Part shown: one piece after another, positions 47,823 through 57,397 of the stretch
Layout of the letters: each line of letters begins with the position of its first letter
Position numbering within the stretch: position 1 is the stretch's first letter
Assembly (NCBI RefSeq): GCF_021021475.1
Contig: NZ_JAINWL010000004.1
Location: 186,001 to 250,000, forward strand
Reading direction: 5' to 3'
Source: Citromicrobium bathyomarinum
Lineage (GTDB): Bacteria > Pseudomonadota > Alphaproteobacteria > Sphingomonadales > Sphingomonadaceae
DNA: 64,000 nt
The notes under the pieces: model-generated
The model's input: the letters and a program-made list of their open reading frames with translations, nothing else
What the model was told of the DNA's origin: nothing
Database searches by the model: none
Program-made: the position numbers and the translations under genes

Positions 47823-48881
47823 GTGAACACACTTCTGCGACATTACTGGGGCTCGCTGCTCTTCACTCTCGTGTGCTTCATCGCGGCCGGGTTCTACGCC
47901 TGGAACGCGGGCGGCAGTGTCGGCAGCGTGGCCCACGTGCTGTGGATCGTGCTGGTTCTGTCGATCCTCGAAATCTCGCTCAGCTTCGATAACGCAGTGG
48001 TCAACGCGACCGTGCTGCGCGAAATGGACGAGAAGTGGCAGCGCCGCTTCCTGACATGGGGCATCCTGATCGCGGTGTTCGGGATGCGGATCGTCTTCCC
48101 GCTCGCCATCGTGGCCGTAGCGGCCAACCTCGATCCGCTGTCCGCAATAGACCTCTCGCTCAACGATCCGGAGCGCTACGAGGCGATCGTATCATCGGCG
48201 CATGTCGGTATCGCAGGCTTCGGCGGTGCCTTCCTGACCATGGTCGGGCTGAATTTCTTCTTCGACGGCGACAAGGATGTCGACTGGATCCGCGGGCTGG
48301 AGCTGGCGCTGCGCCGCTTCTCCGAAATCCGCGCGGCGGAGATCGGCATCCTGCTGCTGATGCTCTACGGCATTTCGACCATGCTGCCCGAGGGTGAGGG
48401 GATGGTTTTCCTGACCGCCGGCATTCTGGGCCTGGTCACCTACATCGCGGTCGATGCGATCGGCACGGTGCTGGACAAGGTGGAACGCCGCAAGATGGCC
48501 GAGGGCGCAGTGCGATCCGGCCTCGGCGGGTTCCTCTATCTCGAAGTGCTCGACGCGAGCTTTTCCTTCGACGGGGTGATCGGGGCCTTCGCGCTCTCGA
48601 ACAACATGCTGATCATCGCACTGGGGCTGAGCATCGGGGCGCTGTTCGTGCGTTCGATGACGGTCCACCTTGTGCGCGCGGGCACGCTGACCAAGTATCG
48701 CTTCCTCGAACATGGTGCGTTCTGGGCGATCATCGCGCTGGGCCTGATCATGCTGCTGTCGGCGAAATTCCACATTTCGGAGAGCATCACCGGTCTGATC
48801 GGCGCAGTGCTGATCGGCATCTCGCTGCTGTGGTCGATGCGCTACAACCGCAAGCACGGCACCGAGCGCGAAACCGCCTAG
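47823..48881 (+). CDS. TerC/DUF475-family membrane protein
   Basis: A 352-residue membrane protein with nine or so helices and the TerC-like acidic motifs EISLSFDNAVVNATVL (about 50-65) and EVLDASFSFDGVIGAF (about 240-255). DUF475 members are TerC relatives thought to move metal ions; the ionic substrate is unknown. GTG start at 47823. Its stop shares the palindrome CTAG with the convergent prsR stop. Confidence 0.88.
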   Translation: MNTLLRHYWGSLLFTLVCFIAAGFYAWNAGGSVGSVAHVLWIVLVLSILEISLSFDNAVVNATVLREMDEKWQRRFLTWGILIAVFGMRIVFPLAIVAVAANLDPLSAIDLSLNDPERYEAIVSSAHVGIAGFGGAFLTMVGLNFFFDGDKDVDWIRGLELALRRFSEIRAAEIGILLLMLYGISTMLPEGEGMVFLTAGILGLVTYIAVDAIGTVLDKVERRKMAEGAVRSGLGGFLYLEVLDASFSFDGVIGAFALSNNMLIIALGLSIGALFVRSMTVHLVRAGTLTKYRFLEHGAFWAIIALGLIMLLSAKFHISESITGLIGAVLIGISLLWSMRYNRKHGTERETA

Positions 48882-50242
48882 TTCTGCAGATCGTACTGCT
48901 TGAGCAGATCGTAGAGCGTCGGCCGCGACACGCCGAGCAGCTTTGCGCTGCCCGAGATATTGCCTTCCGTTCGCGCCAGCGCCTTGCGGATCACCTGCCG
49001 GTCGACCTGCTCGCGCGCGCCCTTCAGGTTGAGCGGCGCGGCATCGTCCATATTCGGTGATGCCAGGTCGAGGTCTTCTGCGCCGACCAGCTTGCCGTCG
49101 GCCATGATCACCGCGCGTTTCACCCGGTTCTCCAGCTCGCGGACGTTGCCCGGCCACTTGTGCGCGTCGAGCGCGGCGAGCGCATCGGGCGCAAAGCCCT
49201 TTACCGAGGGGTTCATTTCCTGCGCGAAGCGGTTGAGAAAGGCCTTGGCCAGCAGCGCAGCATCGCCTGCACGTTCGCTGAGCGAGGGGATGCGCACGAC
49301 GATCTCCGCCATGCGGTAGTAGAGATCCTCGCGGAACGTCTCCTCGCCGATCATCGCGTCGAGATCGCGGTGGGTGGCGCACACGATCCGCGTGTCGACC
49401 GCAATCGCCTTGCGCCCGCCGATCCGCTCGATCGTGCGCTCCTGCAAAAAGCGCAGCAGCTTGACCTGCAGGGCCAGCGGAATGTCGCCCACCTCGTCGA
49501 GGAACAGCGTCCCGTTGTCGGCGGCTTCGATCTTGCCCTCGGTCGTCTTGACCGCCCCGGTAAACGCGCCTTTCTCGTGCCCGAAAAGCTCGCTTTCGAG
49601 CAGGTTTTCGGGGATCGCGGCGCAGTTGATCGCAACAAAGGCCCCCCCGCGGCGCGGACTTGCGTCGTGAAGGCCGCGTGCGAGCAGTTCCTTGCCCGTC
49701 CCGCTCGCGCCCAGCAGCATTACCGATGCGTCGGTGTTCGCCACGCGCTCGATTGTTCGGGCGACCTTCACCATCTCGGGTGCGCCGGTGATCAACGTGC
49801 CGAGCACGGTCTTGGTCTTGCCGACCTTCTCCGCCAGGCGACGGTTCTCCGCCTCGATCCGGTGGAGGTTGAGCGCACGCGATACGATCAGTTCGAGCGC
49901 CGCGATGTCGACCGGCTTGTGATAGAAATCATACGCCCCCGCTCCGATCGCATCGAGCACGCTTTCATGCGCGCCGTGCCCGCTGGCGATAATCACCTTG
50001 GTCGCGGGCGCCTGTGCCATGATCGCGTCGAGCACGGCGAAGCCCTCGCTTGTACCGTCCGGATCGGGCGGCAGGCCGAGATCGAGCGTGACCACCGGCG
50101 GTGCCTCCGCGCGCAGGATCGCCAGCGCATCCTCACGCGTGCCGGCCACGAACACCTGATAGCCTTCGAAAGCCCATTTGAGCTGCGTCTGCAGGCCTTC
50201 GTCGTCTTCGACGATCAGCAGCTTGGGTTTGGGATCGCTCAT
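48878..50242 (-). CDS. prsR: PrsR, sigma-54-dependent response regulator of the PEP-CTERM system
   Basis: A 454-residue NtrC-type activator: receiver with D54 (TLDLGLP), AAA+ domain with GASGTGKELLA and GAFTGA (sigma-54 contact), and a Fis-type helix-turn-helix (GNISGSAKLLGVSRPTLYDLL). The receiver ends KPVDIAALELIV, which together with the upstream prsK marks the PEP-CTERM/exosortase-linked pair that controls exopolysaccharide genes. Overlaps the prsK stop by one base (TGATG). Confidence 0.93.
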   Translation of the reverse strand: MSDPKPKLLIVEDDEGLQTQLKWAFEGYQVFVAGTREDALAILRAEAPPVVTLDLGLPPDPDGTSEGFAVLDAIMAQAPATKVIIASGHGAHESVLDAIGAGAYDFYHKPVDIAALELIVSRALNLHRIEAENRRLAEKVGKTKTVLGTLITGAPEMVKVARTIERVANTDASVMLLGASGTGKELLARGLHDASPRRGGAFVAINCAAIPENLLESELFGHEKGAFTGAVKTTEGKIEAADNGTLFLDEVGDIPLALQVKLLRFLQERTIERIGGRKAIAVDTRIVCATHRDLDAMIGEETFREDLYYRMAEIVVRIPSLSERAGDAALLAKAFLNRFAQEMNPSVKGFAPDALAALDAHKWPGNVRELENRVKRAVIMADGKLVGAEDLDLASPNMDDAAPLNLKGAREQVDRQVIRKALARTEGNISGSAKLLGVSRPTLYDLLKQYDLQN

Positions 50243-52347
50243 CAGGCTGCCTCGCGGGAGAGTTTCTTGTCGACCGGTTCGCTTGCGACGCCGACCAGTT
50301 CGATGGTGAAGCGCGTGCCCAGGCCGACCCGCGACTGGACCAGCAACCGCCCGCCCATCGCACGGATCAGTTCGCGCGCCTCCAGAGCGCCGATTCCGAA
50401 GCCATCGGATTTGGAGCTGACGAAGGGCGCATAGAGCTTGTCGCGCAGGAAGGCCGGGTCCATCCCTTCGCCGACATCGACGATATCGATGCTGGCGCCA
50501 ATGTGGTCCCCGTGGATCGCAACGCAGACCGGCGCGTTCGCGGGGCTTGCGTCGAAGGCGTTCTGGATCAGGTGAACCAGCGCCTGCTCCAGCCCCTCAC
50601 GATCGGCCATCGCAGCCTCATCGCCGGTGATCGAGACGCGGGCCTGCCACGAAGGGCCGAAGCTGGCTGCAACGTCCCCGATCAGGGCCGCAAGCTCGAC
50701 CCGCTCGATCTCAGGCACGCGCTGGTTGCCATAGCGACCAAGCCGCTGAATCAGTCCGTTGAGCTTGGCGGTGCTGGTGCCCAGCGTCTTGAGCATATCC
50801 TCGCGAAACGCGGGATTATCCGCGTGGCGCTGCGCATTGTGCGACAGCAGCGAGAGCTGGCTGGCGAGGTTCTTGATATCGTGGAGGACGAAGGCCATCC
50901 GCCGATTGAACTCGTCGAACCGCGCCGCCTCCATCAGCGCGTGCTGCCCCGCCTGTTCGGCAAGATAGCTGGCCAGCTGACGCCCCACGACCTTGAGCAG
51001 GTCGAAATCCTCCCAATCGAGCTGACGATCGATCAGCGGCCGGGCAAGCAGCACCGCGCCCTGCAACCGGTCGAAATGGCGCAAAGGCACGATCGCCCAG
51101 CTCGCGCTGTCCGCGTCCAGCCAGGCTGGCAGCGGGTCGACATCGCCTGCCTCGGACTTTCCCGAACGCCATTGTTCGAGATCGATCACGTAGTCGTTTT
51201 GCGAAAGGAAGCCAGCCAGTTGATCCGGCAGGCTCACCACATCATCGGCCAGCGTGGGCCAGCGCCAGGTCTCCGCAAGGACAAGCGTGCCTTCGGGATC
51301 GGGCAGGAACAGCGCGGCAGACGGGCTCTCGGTAATGTCCGCCATCGCCTTGGGCGCGCGCAGATGTAGCGCATCGCCAGCCTCTCCGCCACGTCCGATC
51401 GTATCGGCAAGCCGCAGCCACTCGGCCCGGTAATCGTAGCGATGGCTGAACAGATGCTTCTGCGCTGTGACCTTCAGCCACGCGCGAAACCGTTCGGACG
51501 GCAGCCACAGCGCCATCACGGTCAGCAGCGCGACCAGGAAGCCGACCTGCGCAAGCCGCGCTCCATCCGCCTCCATCAGGTTGAGCACCCGCGCGAGACC
51601 CGCCATCGCCAGCAGATAGCCGCCGATCAGCAGCAGCGAGAGCGAACGGAACGCCACCTTGCGCGAGGCACGAAGGCGCAGGGCACTCACATCCGCGCCC
51701 AGCGCCATCGCCAGCGGCACGAATGCGATTGCGACCACGACCCCGCGCAGCGCCGCGATCTGGTCCGGAAATTCGCCCGACAGCCAGGTCGCGGCGTAGT
51801 AATTCAATTCGAACAGCCACAGCGCAGACAGCGAGATCGCGACCCACCGCGTGCTCGCGCGATCGCGATGCGAGGCACCGACATAGAGATTGTGCAGCAG
51901 GACCAGCGCACCGATCGCAACGAGCATGTGGAACAGCGAGGATACTCGCAGTGCAGAGGCGGCAAATTCCGGCCCTGCGTCGATCAGTGCATCTGCGGCC
52001 AGCACGGCACCCTGCAACAGTTCCACGAACACCAGGCTGACGATCACGAAGCGCACCTTGCGCGCGCTCTCCTGATCCACCCCGCCCGCGAACAGGGCGT
52101 GGACCAGCGCCAGCCAGCTGAGATTGCGCAGAACCTCGGCCCCCGCAGTGACCAGCGCAGCCGGGCCGAGCGCGGCGAGCACGCCCGCCCACACGCCCGT
52201 CAGGCACAGCGCGACCAGCCCCGCGATCCGCTCGCGCCGCCAGGGCAGCGGCCTGCGGCACAGCCAGATCGCGGCCAGAGCGCAGGCCGCGGCGCATACG
52301 GTATGGCTAGCCAGAGCGATCACATGCCACAATCCCGCGTCGGCCAT
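50242..52347 (-). CDS. prsK: PrsK, PEP-CTERM-system membrane histidine kinase
   Basis: A 701-residue kinase with about nine N-terminal membrane helices (1-290), a GAF-like region (about 320-460) and a kinase core with H-box FVLHDIKNLASQLS and ATP-binding motifs (HLIQNAFDAS, DVGEGMDP, GFGIGALEARELI). This is the XrtA-associated PrsK architecture. It phosphorylates PrsR. One-base stop/start overlaps on both sides tie it to prsR and the sugar transferase. The exosortase itself is not in this window. Confidence 0.93.
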   Translation of the reverse strand: MADAGLWHVIALASHTVCAAACALAAIWLCRRPLPWRRERIAGLVALCLTGVWAGVLAALGPAALVTAGAEVLRNLSWLALVHALFAGGVDQESARKVRFVIVSLVFVELLQGAVLAADALIDAGPEFAASALRVSSLFHMLVAIGALVLLHNLYVGASHRDRASTRWVAISLSALWLFELNYYAATWLSGEFPDQIAALRGVVVAIAFVPLAMALGADVSALRLRASRKVAFRSLSLLLIGGYLLAMAGLARVLNLMEADGARLAQVGFLVALLTVMALWLPSERFRAWLKVTAQKHLFSHRYDYRAEWLRLADTIGRGGEAGDALHLRAPKAMADITESPSAALFLPDPEGTLVLAETWRWPTLADDVVSLPDQLAGFLSQNDYVIDLEQWRSGKSEAGDVDPLPAWLDADSASWAIVPLRHFDRLQGAVLLARPLIDRQLDWEDFDLLKVVGRQLASYLAEQAGQHALMEAARFDEFNRRMAFVLHDIKNLASQLSLLSHNAQRHADNPAFREDMLKTLGTSTAKLNGLIQRLGRYGNQRVPEIERVELAALIGDVAASFGPSWQARVSITGDEAAMADREGLEQALVHLIQNAFDASPANAPVCVAIHGDHIGASIDIVDVGEGMDPAFLRDKLYAPFVSSKSDGFGIGALEARELIRAMGGRLLVQSRVGLGTRFTIELVGVASEPVDKKLSREAA

Positions 52348-53732
52348 CAGCGCGCGCCTTCGGGATAGAGGATCACCCGCAGCGTCTGGAGCAGGATCAG
52401 CAGGTCGAGAAAGGGGGTGTAGTTCTTCGCGTAGTAGAGATCATACTCCAGCTTGTGCCGTGCATCCTCGATACTCGCGCCGTAGGGGTAGTTGATCTGC
52501 GCCCACCCGGTGATCCCCGGCTTCACCATATGGCGTTCGGCATAGAAGGGCAGCTGGTCCTCCAGATCGCCGACGAATTTCGGCACTTCCGGACGCGGGC
52601 CGACGAAGCTCATCTCGCCCTTCAGCACGCTCCAGGTCTGGGGCAGCTCGTCGATCCGGACCTTGCGAATGAAGCGGCCCAGGCGGGTTACTCGCGGATC
52701 GCCCACGGTCGCCCACTGCGCACCGTCCTTCTCCGCATCGGTGCGCATGCTGCGCAGCTTGAGCAGTACGAAGGGCCGCCCGTGGAGGCCGACCCTCTGT
52801 TGGCGAAAGAAGGCCGGGCCCTTGCTGTCCAGCTTCACGAGGATGGCGAACAGGGCGATCACCGGCAGGGTGATGGTCAGCACGATCAGGCTGGCGATGA
52901 TGTCCACGGTTCGCTTGGTGATGCTCGACCAGCGCCGCCCGGCGGAAAACCCATCCGAAAAGATCAGCCAGCTGGGATTGAGTGTGTCGAGATCGACGCG
53001 TCCCGTCTCGCGCTCGAGGAAGCTGGAGACCTCGTGCACCGGGACGCCTTTCGTGCGCACCCGGACCAGATCCGCCAGCGGCAGCGCATTGCGACGTTCT
53101 TCCAGGGCGAGCACCACCTCGGTCGCGCGGACACGTTCGACGAAAGCGCCCAGATCGCCCAGCTCGTCGCGCCCTATGGCCTGTTCGAGAATACGATGGG
53201 GTTCGTTCATCGCGATGAAGGCCACGATCTTGAAACCGCTGTCGCCACACTCTTCGAGCGCCTTCAGCCGGGCGGCGCGGGTACCGGCGCCCATTACGAC
53301 GACGCGCCGTTTGAGGTTCTCGCGGTTGACCGCATGGCTGAGTGCAATGCGGGTTAGGCCCATCATGACCTGGGCCAGGCCAAGGGCATAGAGCAGCGTA
53401 GAACGCCAGAATCCGACGGTCGGCAGCACGAAGTCGAGCACCGCCAATGCTACCCCGGCGAGCGAAAGCGCGACCAGCGAACGGGCAAAGGCATAGCGCG
53501 GGCTGCGCAGCGCCTCGGGACTGTAGAGCCCCAAGGCGATTAGCGACAGCGAGCAGATAATTGTAAAACCGATGATCGGCGGAAGCCGCTCGGTCCACGG
53601 GCCAACCTCGATCCCGATCTGCATCGCGCGCAGGTGCCACGCGAGATCGCCTGCAAGCAGCAGCAAAACAAGGTCGCAGAAGCCGTAAAGCAACACGGCC
53701 TGCGGGATATAGTGCTTGAACAGCCTGATCAT
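52347..53732 (-). CDS. EpsB-like membrane sugar transferase (TIGR03013 type)
   Basis: A 461-residue initiating glycosyl-phosphate transferase: four or five N-terminal helices, a CoA-binding-like domain (about 130-250), then the bacterial sugar transferase domain with KRTVDIIASLIVLTITLPVIALFAI, GPAFFRQQRVGLHGR, LRSMRTDAE and the catalytic RKVRIDELPQ, FVGPRPE. It starts exopolysaccharide synthesis on undecaprenyl phosphate. It precedes prsK with a one-base overlap. Confidence 0.93.
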   Translation of the reverse strand: MIRLFKHYIPQAVLLYGFCDLVLLLLAGDLAWHLRAMQIGIEVGPWTERLPPIIGFTIICSLSLIALGLYSPEALRSPRYAFARSLVALSLAGVALAVLDFVLPTVGFWRSTLLYALGLAQVMMGLTRIALSHAVNRENLKRRVVVMGAGTRAARLKALEECGDSGFKIVAFIAMNEPHRILEQAIGRDELGDLGAFVERVRATEVVLALEERRNALPLADLVRVRTKGVPVHEVSSFLERETGRVDLDTLNPSWLIFSDGFSAGRRWSSITKRTVDIIASLIVLTITLPVIALFAILVKLDSKGPAFFRQQRVGLHGRPFVLLKLRSMRTDAEKDGAQWATVGDPRVTRLGRFIRKVRIDELPQTWSVLKGEMSFVGPRPEVPKFVGDLEDQLPFYAERHMVKPGITGWAQINYPYGASIEDARHKLEYDLYYAKNYTPFLDLLILLQTLRVILYPEGAR

Positions 53733-53813
53733 CGCGCCCTGCCGGAACCCTTCTCCGCGTCGTTCTGCGGAGGTTCGGCTTAGGGGCGAGTGATGAAATG
53801 TCGGTAAATTTTA

Positions 53814-53841
53814 CACCCTGCCGAAAAGCTCCGGCAGGGTG
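53814..53841 (-). terminator. terminator for the 96-residue protein gene
   Basis: A 10-base perfect stem CACCCTGCCG/CGGCAGGGTG with an 8-base loop, followed on the minus strand by TAAAATTT. Confidence 0.7.
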
Positions 53842-53847
53842 CTGCAA

Positions 53848-54138
53848 TTACTCTGAGGGGGCGACCCGGTCTGCCGCGTTCTCGATCGCGTCACCGGCCT
53901 GGTTGGCTGCGTCGCCCACCTGGTTAGCCGCGTTCTCGACCGCGTTGTCCTTCGCGACTTCGGCATTGCTCATGTTGGAAAAAAGATAGATCGCCGCGAC
54001 GACGGCGATGAGGGCGACGATCAGCAGCACGATCGTCGTGCCGCCGCTCTTGCTTCGCTCGCCATCGGTGACGATGGTGTGCGTGGTGTGGGTGTGGCCG
54101 TCCTGATCGGTATGTTCGGTAATGCGTTCTTCGGTCAT
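53848..54138 (-). CDS. small single-helix membrane protein with Ala/Asn-rich tail
   Basis: A 96-residue protein: charged N-terminus (1-32), one membrane helix (about 34-52) and an outer tail of heptad-like repeats of A, N and V (VENAANQVGDAANQAGDAI), which will form an amphipathic helix. No family recognised; such tails occur in envelope stress or LEA-like proteins. Start at 54138; longer frames read through a region without coding character. Followed by a clear terminator. Confidence 0.75.
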   Translation of the reverse strand: MTEERITEHTDQDGHTHTTHTIVTDGERSKSGGTTIVLLIVALIAVVAAIYLFSNMSNAEVAKDNAVENAANQVGDAANQAGDAIENAADRVAPSE

Positions 54139-54208
54139 GGCGAATGCGCCCCTTGCGGTTTTACTGACTTGCACAAAGCGCAAGATGCCTTGCGGTTCCG
54201 TGCAAGGG

Positions 54209-55531
54209 TCACGCGACCGCCGTCTGGATTGGCCCGCGTAGCGAACGCGCGGGGCATTCAATCCGGCGGCAGGTGCGGCAGCCGGGGCCGATCGGCGTCG
54301 CGTCATCTTCCTTCAGCGAGACACCACGACCGATCGCGGTGGCATCGGCAAACTTCGCCTCCAGGCCCAACAGCAATACGTCGGTGCGCGGTTCGTCGGC
54401 ATAGGGCGGCGCGGCGATATGCGCGACCAACCAGTGTTCCGGTCCCAACGCACCGCTTTCCATCATGATCGCCTGCGAATGCCATTCGGCCCGCCGCTCC
54501 AGACCCAGACGCGGGCAGCCGGGCCGTCGGTCTAGCAGGCTGGTCCCGCTCGCGCCCAGCAGCCGTTCGAACAATTGCACCGATCCGTCGATCCGCCCCA
54601 CGAAGAACGGCAGACCGCGCTGGCCGACCCGCTGGAGCGTGGTGAAACGGCGAGCGACCTCGCCCACATCGGTGGCGAAACGGCGGGCAAGCACCTGCGG
54701 CTCGTAAGCGGTCGCCTCGCACGCGCGCAGGAACCGGCCATAAGGCATGACCAGCGCGCGCGCGTAGTAGGCGCGAAGATAGCGGGCGAAGGCATCGCGC
54801 CCCTCGCGGTGATCGAACGACGCGCCATCGGCGATGTCCGCGATCAGCTCGCGCTGCTCGAGTTCGGCGACCTGCTTGGCCATCTCGATATTGCGCGCCG
54901 CGGGGGAGAGCATTTCGGATAGCTGGACCTGCCGCGCATGCAGGTCGAGCCGCCGGTTCGCCTCGGGCAGCACGGCGCGCGGGAGATATCGGATCGCGAG
55001 ATCGTGCCGCTCGCGCAGGTGATCGGTGAGAGCTGCGCCGATATCCGCGCGGGCAAGGCGCAGCTCGTCGGCCAGATTCTCCGCCGCCTCGTCCACATCG
55101 GCGAAGTGGTTGCGCCAGCGCTCGATCGCGCGCCACACCTCTTCCTCGAACGGGCGGGTTTGCGCGCCCGCCCTCCCCCGCTCGTCAAACAGGCGGGCGA
55201 AAGCAGCGGCGGCCTGTGGCGCGGCCGCGAGGAATTCGGTCACTTCCGCACGGTCGATCCCCAGATCTGCGAAGCGGTCGTCGCCCAGGCGGCGGGCGAG
55301 CCCGTCGACACCGCCGATTGAGCTGCTTTCCTGCAGGGAGCGTGGATCGTAGTCGAACTGGTCGACCAGCTCGAGCACCACGCGTGCGGTGACAGGGCGC
55401 TGGTTGCGCTCGATCAAATTGAGGTAGCTGGGCGAGATCGACAGGCGCTGAGCCATGCTTGCCTGCGTCAGACCTTCGCGGCGGCGCAGGCGGCGCAGCG
55501 CGGCACCGGCATAGAGGGATGGTTCGCTCAT
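54209..55531 (-). CDS. ScfR/RamB-type regulator of short-chain fatty-acid metabolism
   Basis: A 440-residue XRE-family regulator: N-terminal helix-turn-helix (10-65, with SPSYLNLIERNQRPV), a middle ImmA/IrrE-like region (about 150-265) and a DUF2083-type C-terminus with a cysteine cluster (GPGCRTCRRIECPARS). Members control isocitrate lyase and acetate/propionate genes, possibly through acyl-CoA. It is divergent from aceA, and repeated TCGTTTGTAA sites lie in the shared 161-base promoter, supporting control of aceA and autoregulation. TTGGG-rich leader; ATG 55531. Confidence 0.9.
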   Translation of the reverse strand: MSEPSLYAGAALRRLRRREGLTQASMAQRLSISPSYLNLIERNQRPVTARVVLELVDQFDYDPRSLQESSSIGGVDGLARRLGDDRFADLGIDRAEVTEFLAAAPQAAAAFARLFDERGRAGAQTRPFEEEVWRAIERWRNHFADVDEAAENLADELRLARADIGAALTDHLRERHDLAIRYLPRAVLPEANRRLDLHARQVQLSEMLSPAARNIEMAKQVAELEQRELIADIADGASFDHREGRDAFARYLRAYYARALVMPYGRFLRACEATAYEPQVLARRFATDVGEVARRFTTLQRVGQRGLPFFVGRIDGSVQLFERLLGASGTSLLDRRPGCPRLGLERRAEWHSQAIMMESGALGPEHWLVAHIAAPPYADEPRTDVLLLGLEAKFADATAIGRGVSLKEDDATPIGPGCRTCRRIECPARSLRGPIQTAVA

Positions 55532-55547
55532 GGCTTTGGGCTAGCTT

Positions 55548-55557
55548 TCGTTTGTAA
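55548..55557. promoter_or_regulatory. candidate ScfR site 1 (TCGTTTGTAA)
   Basis: First copy of a 10-base direct repeat, 17 bases upstream of the regulator's ATG. Second copy at 55612-55621. Assignment to ScfR is inference from position. Confidence 0.5.
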
Positions 55558-55611
55558 ACATCTTCACAAGAACACAAGCGCTCACTAGCGAATGAGGCAT
55601 TTGAGACAAGA

Positions 55612-55621
55612 TCGTTTGTAA
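55612..55621. promoter_or_regulatory. candidate ScfR site 2 (TCGTTTGTAA)
   Basis: Second identical copy, about 72 bases before the aceA ATG, near where the -10 region would lie. Confidence 0.5.
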
Positions 55622-55692
55622 TAAACTCTGTCGGGAAACCCGTGCGAGCCCTACGTAAGGGGTCACAGAGACCATTTCCTACGGAGCCCCCT

Positions 55693-57297
55693 ATGAGCAA
55701 TTCGAACTACGCAAGCGAAACCGAGCACCTGAAGACCCGCATCGGCCAGGGCGGTGACGCCTGGGCCGCGATCGATGCCGAGAGCGCGGCCCGCATGCGC
55801 CTGCAGAACCGCTTCCGCACCGGGCTCGACATCGCGAAGTACACCGCAAAGATCATGCGCGAAGATATGGATGCCTACGACGCCGATCCGGCGAACTACA
55901 CCCAGTCGCTGGGCGCGTGGCACGGCTTTATCGGCCAGCAGCAGATGATCGCGATCAAGAAGCACTTCGGCAGCACCAAGCGCCGCTACCTCTATCTGTC
56001 GGGCTGGATGGTTGCCGCGCTGCGCAGCGAATTCGGGCCCCTGCCCGACCAGTCGATGCACGAGAAAACCGCCGTGCCCGAGCTGATCGAGGAGATATAC
56101 ACCTTCCTCAAGCAGGCTGACTCGCGTGAGTTGGGCGGAATGTTCCGCGATTTGGATGCAGCGCGCGAAGCGGGCAACGCGACCGAAGCCAAGCGGCTGG
56201 AGAACGCGATCGACAACTACGAAACGCACGTGGTTCCGATCATCGCCGACATCGACGCGGGCTTCGGCAATGCCGAGGCGACCTATCTGCTCGCCAAGCA
56301 GATGATCGAGGCGGGCGCCTGCGCGCTGCAGATCGAAAACCAGGTGTCTGACGAGAAGCAGTGCGGCCACCAGGACGGCAAGGTCACCGTGCCGCACGAG
56401 GACTTCCTCCAGAAGATCCGCGCAATCCGTTACGCCTTCCTCGAACTGGGCGTCGAAGACGGGATCATCGTTGCGCGCACCGACAGTCTTGGCGCGGGCC
56501 TGACCAAGCAGATTGCTTACTCGACCGAGCCGGGCGATCTGGGCGACCAGTACAACAGCTTCCTCGATTGCGACGAAGTCGATCCGTCCGACATCAAGAA
56601 CGGCCAGGTCTTCATCAGCCGCGACGGCAAACTGCTGGCGCCCAAGCGGCTGCCCAGCAACCTCTACCAGTTCCGCCCCGGCACGGGTGTGGACCGGGTC
56701 GTGCTCGACTGCATCACCTCGCTTCAGCACGGCGCTGACCTGCTGTGGATTGAGACCGAGAAGCCGCATGTCGAGCAGATCGCCGAGATGGTCGACAAGA
56801 TTCGCGAGACGGTGCCCAATGCGAAGCTGGTCTACAACAACTCGCCCAGCTTCAACTGGACGCTGAACTTCCGCCAGCAAGTGTTTGATTCTTGGGAGAA
56901 AGATGGCAAGGATGTGAGCGCCTATGATCGCGCCAAGCTGATGAGCGTGGACTATGACGGCACCGATCTGGCGCAAGAGGCCGATGCGAAGATCCAGAGC
57001 TTCCAGGCCGATGGCGCGAAGCGTGCGGGCATCTTCCACCATCTGATCACGCTGCCGACCTATCACACGGCCGCGCTCAGCACGGACAACCTCGCCAAGC
57101 GCTACTTCGGCGAGGAGGCGATGCTGGGCTACGTCAAGAACGTCCAGCGCGAGGAAATCCGCCAGCAGATCGCCTGCGTGAAGCATCAGAACATGGCCGG
57201 GTCCGACATCGGGGACGACCACAAGGAGTACTTTGCCGGCGAAGCGGCCCTCAAGGCCGGCGGCAAGGACAACACCATGAATCAGTTTGCCGCCTAG
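55693..57297 (+). CDS. aceA: isocitrate lyase
   Basis: Splits isocitrate into glyoxylate and succinate, allowing growth on acetate and fatty acids. At 534 residues it belongs to the larger ICL class (Pseudomonas-type). The catalytic motif is K222-Q-C224-G-H226, where most short-form enzymes have KKCGH; Q223 is normal for this class. ATG 55693. Divergent from the ScfR-type regulator, which probably controls it. A hairpin (57323-57361) follows. Confidence 0.97.
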   Translation: MSNSNYASETEHLKTRIGQGGDAWAAIDAESAARMRLQNRFRTGLDIAKYTAKIMREDMDAYDADPANYTQSLGAWHGFIGQQQMIAIKKHFGSTKRRYLYLSGWMVAALRSEFGPLPDQSMHEKTAVPELIEEIYTFLKQADSRELGGMFRDLDAAREAGNATEAKRLENAIDNYETHVVPIIADIDAGFGNAEATYLLAKQMIEAGACALQIENQVSDEKQCGHQDGKVTVPHEDFLQKIRAIRYAFLELGVEDGIIVARTDSLGAGLTKQIAYSTEPGDLGDQYNSFLDCDEVDPSDIKNGQVFISRDGKLLAPKRLPSNLYQFRPGTGVDRVVLDCITSLQHGADLLWIETEKPHVEQIAEMVDKIRETVPNAKLVYNNSPSFNWTLNFRQQVFDSWEKDGKDVSAYDRAKLMSVDYDGTDLAQEADAKIQSFQADGAKRAGIFHHLITLPTYHTAALSTDNLAKRYFGEEAMLGYVKNVQREEIRQQIACVKHQNMAGSDIGDDHKEYFAGEAALKAGGKDNTMNQFAA

Positions 57298-57322
57298 GCG
57301 ATAACGGGTTCGGGACTTGTCA

Positions 57323-57361
57323 CCGGGTCGCGGGGTCGGCATTGCTGGCCTCACGACCCGG
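57323..57361 (+). terminator. hairpin after aceA
   Basis: Eight-base stem CCGGGTCG/CGACCCGG around a 23-base partly paired loop. No clear U-run; it may protect or end the aceA transcript. Confidence 0.45.
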
Positions 57362-57397
57362 GCGACGTCCGGACAAACCCACGGAGCGGATTCAACT

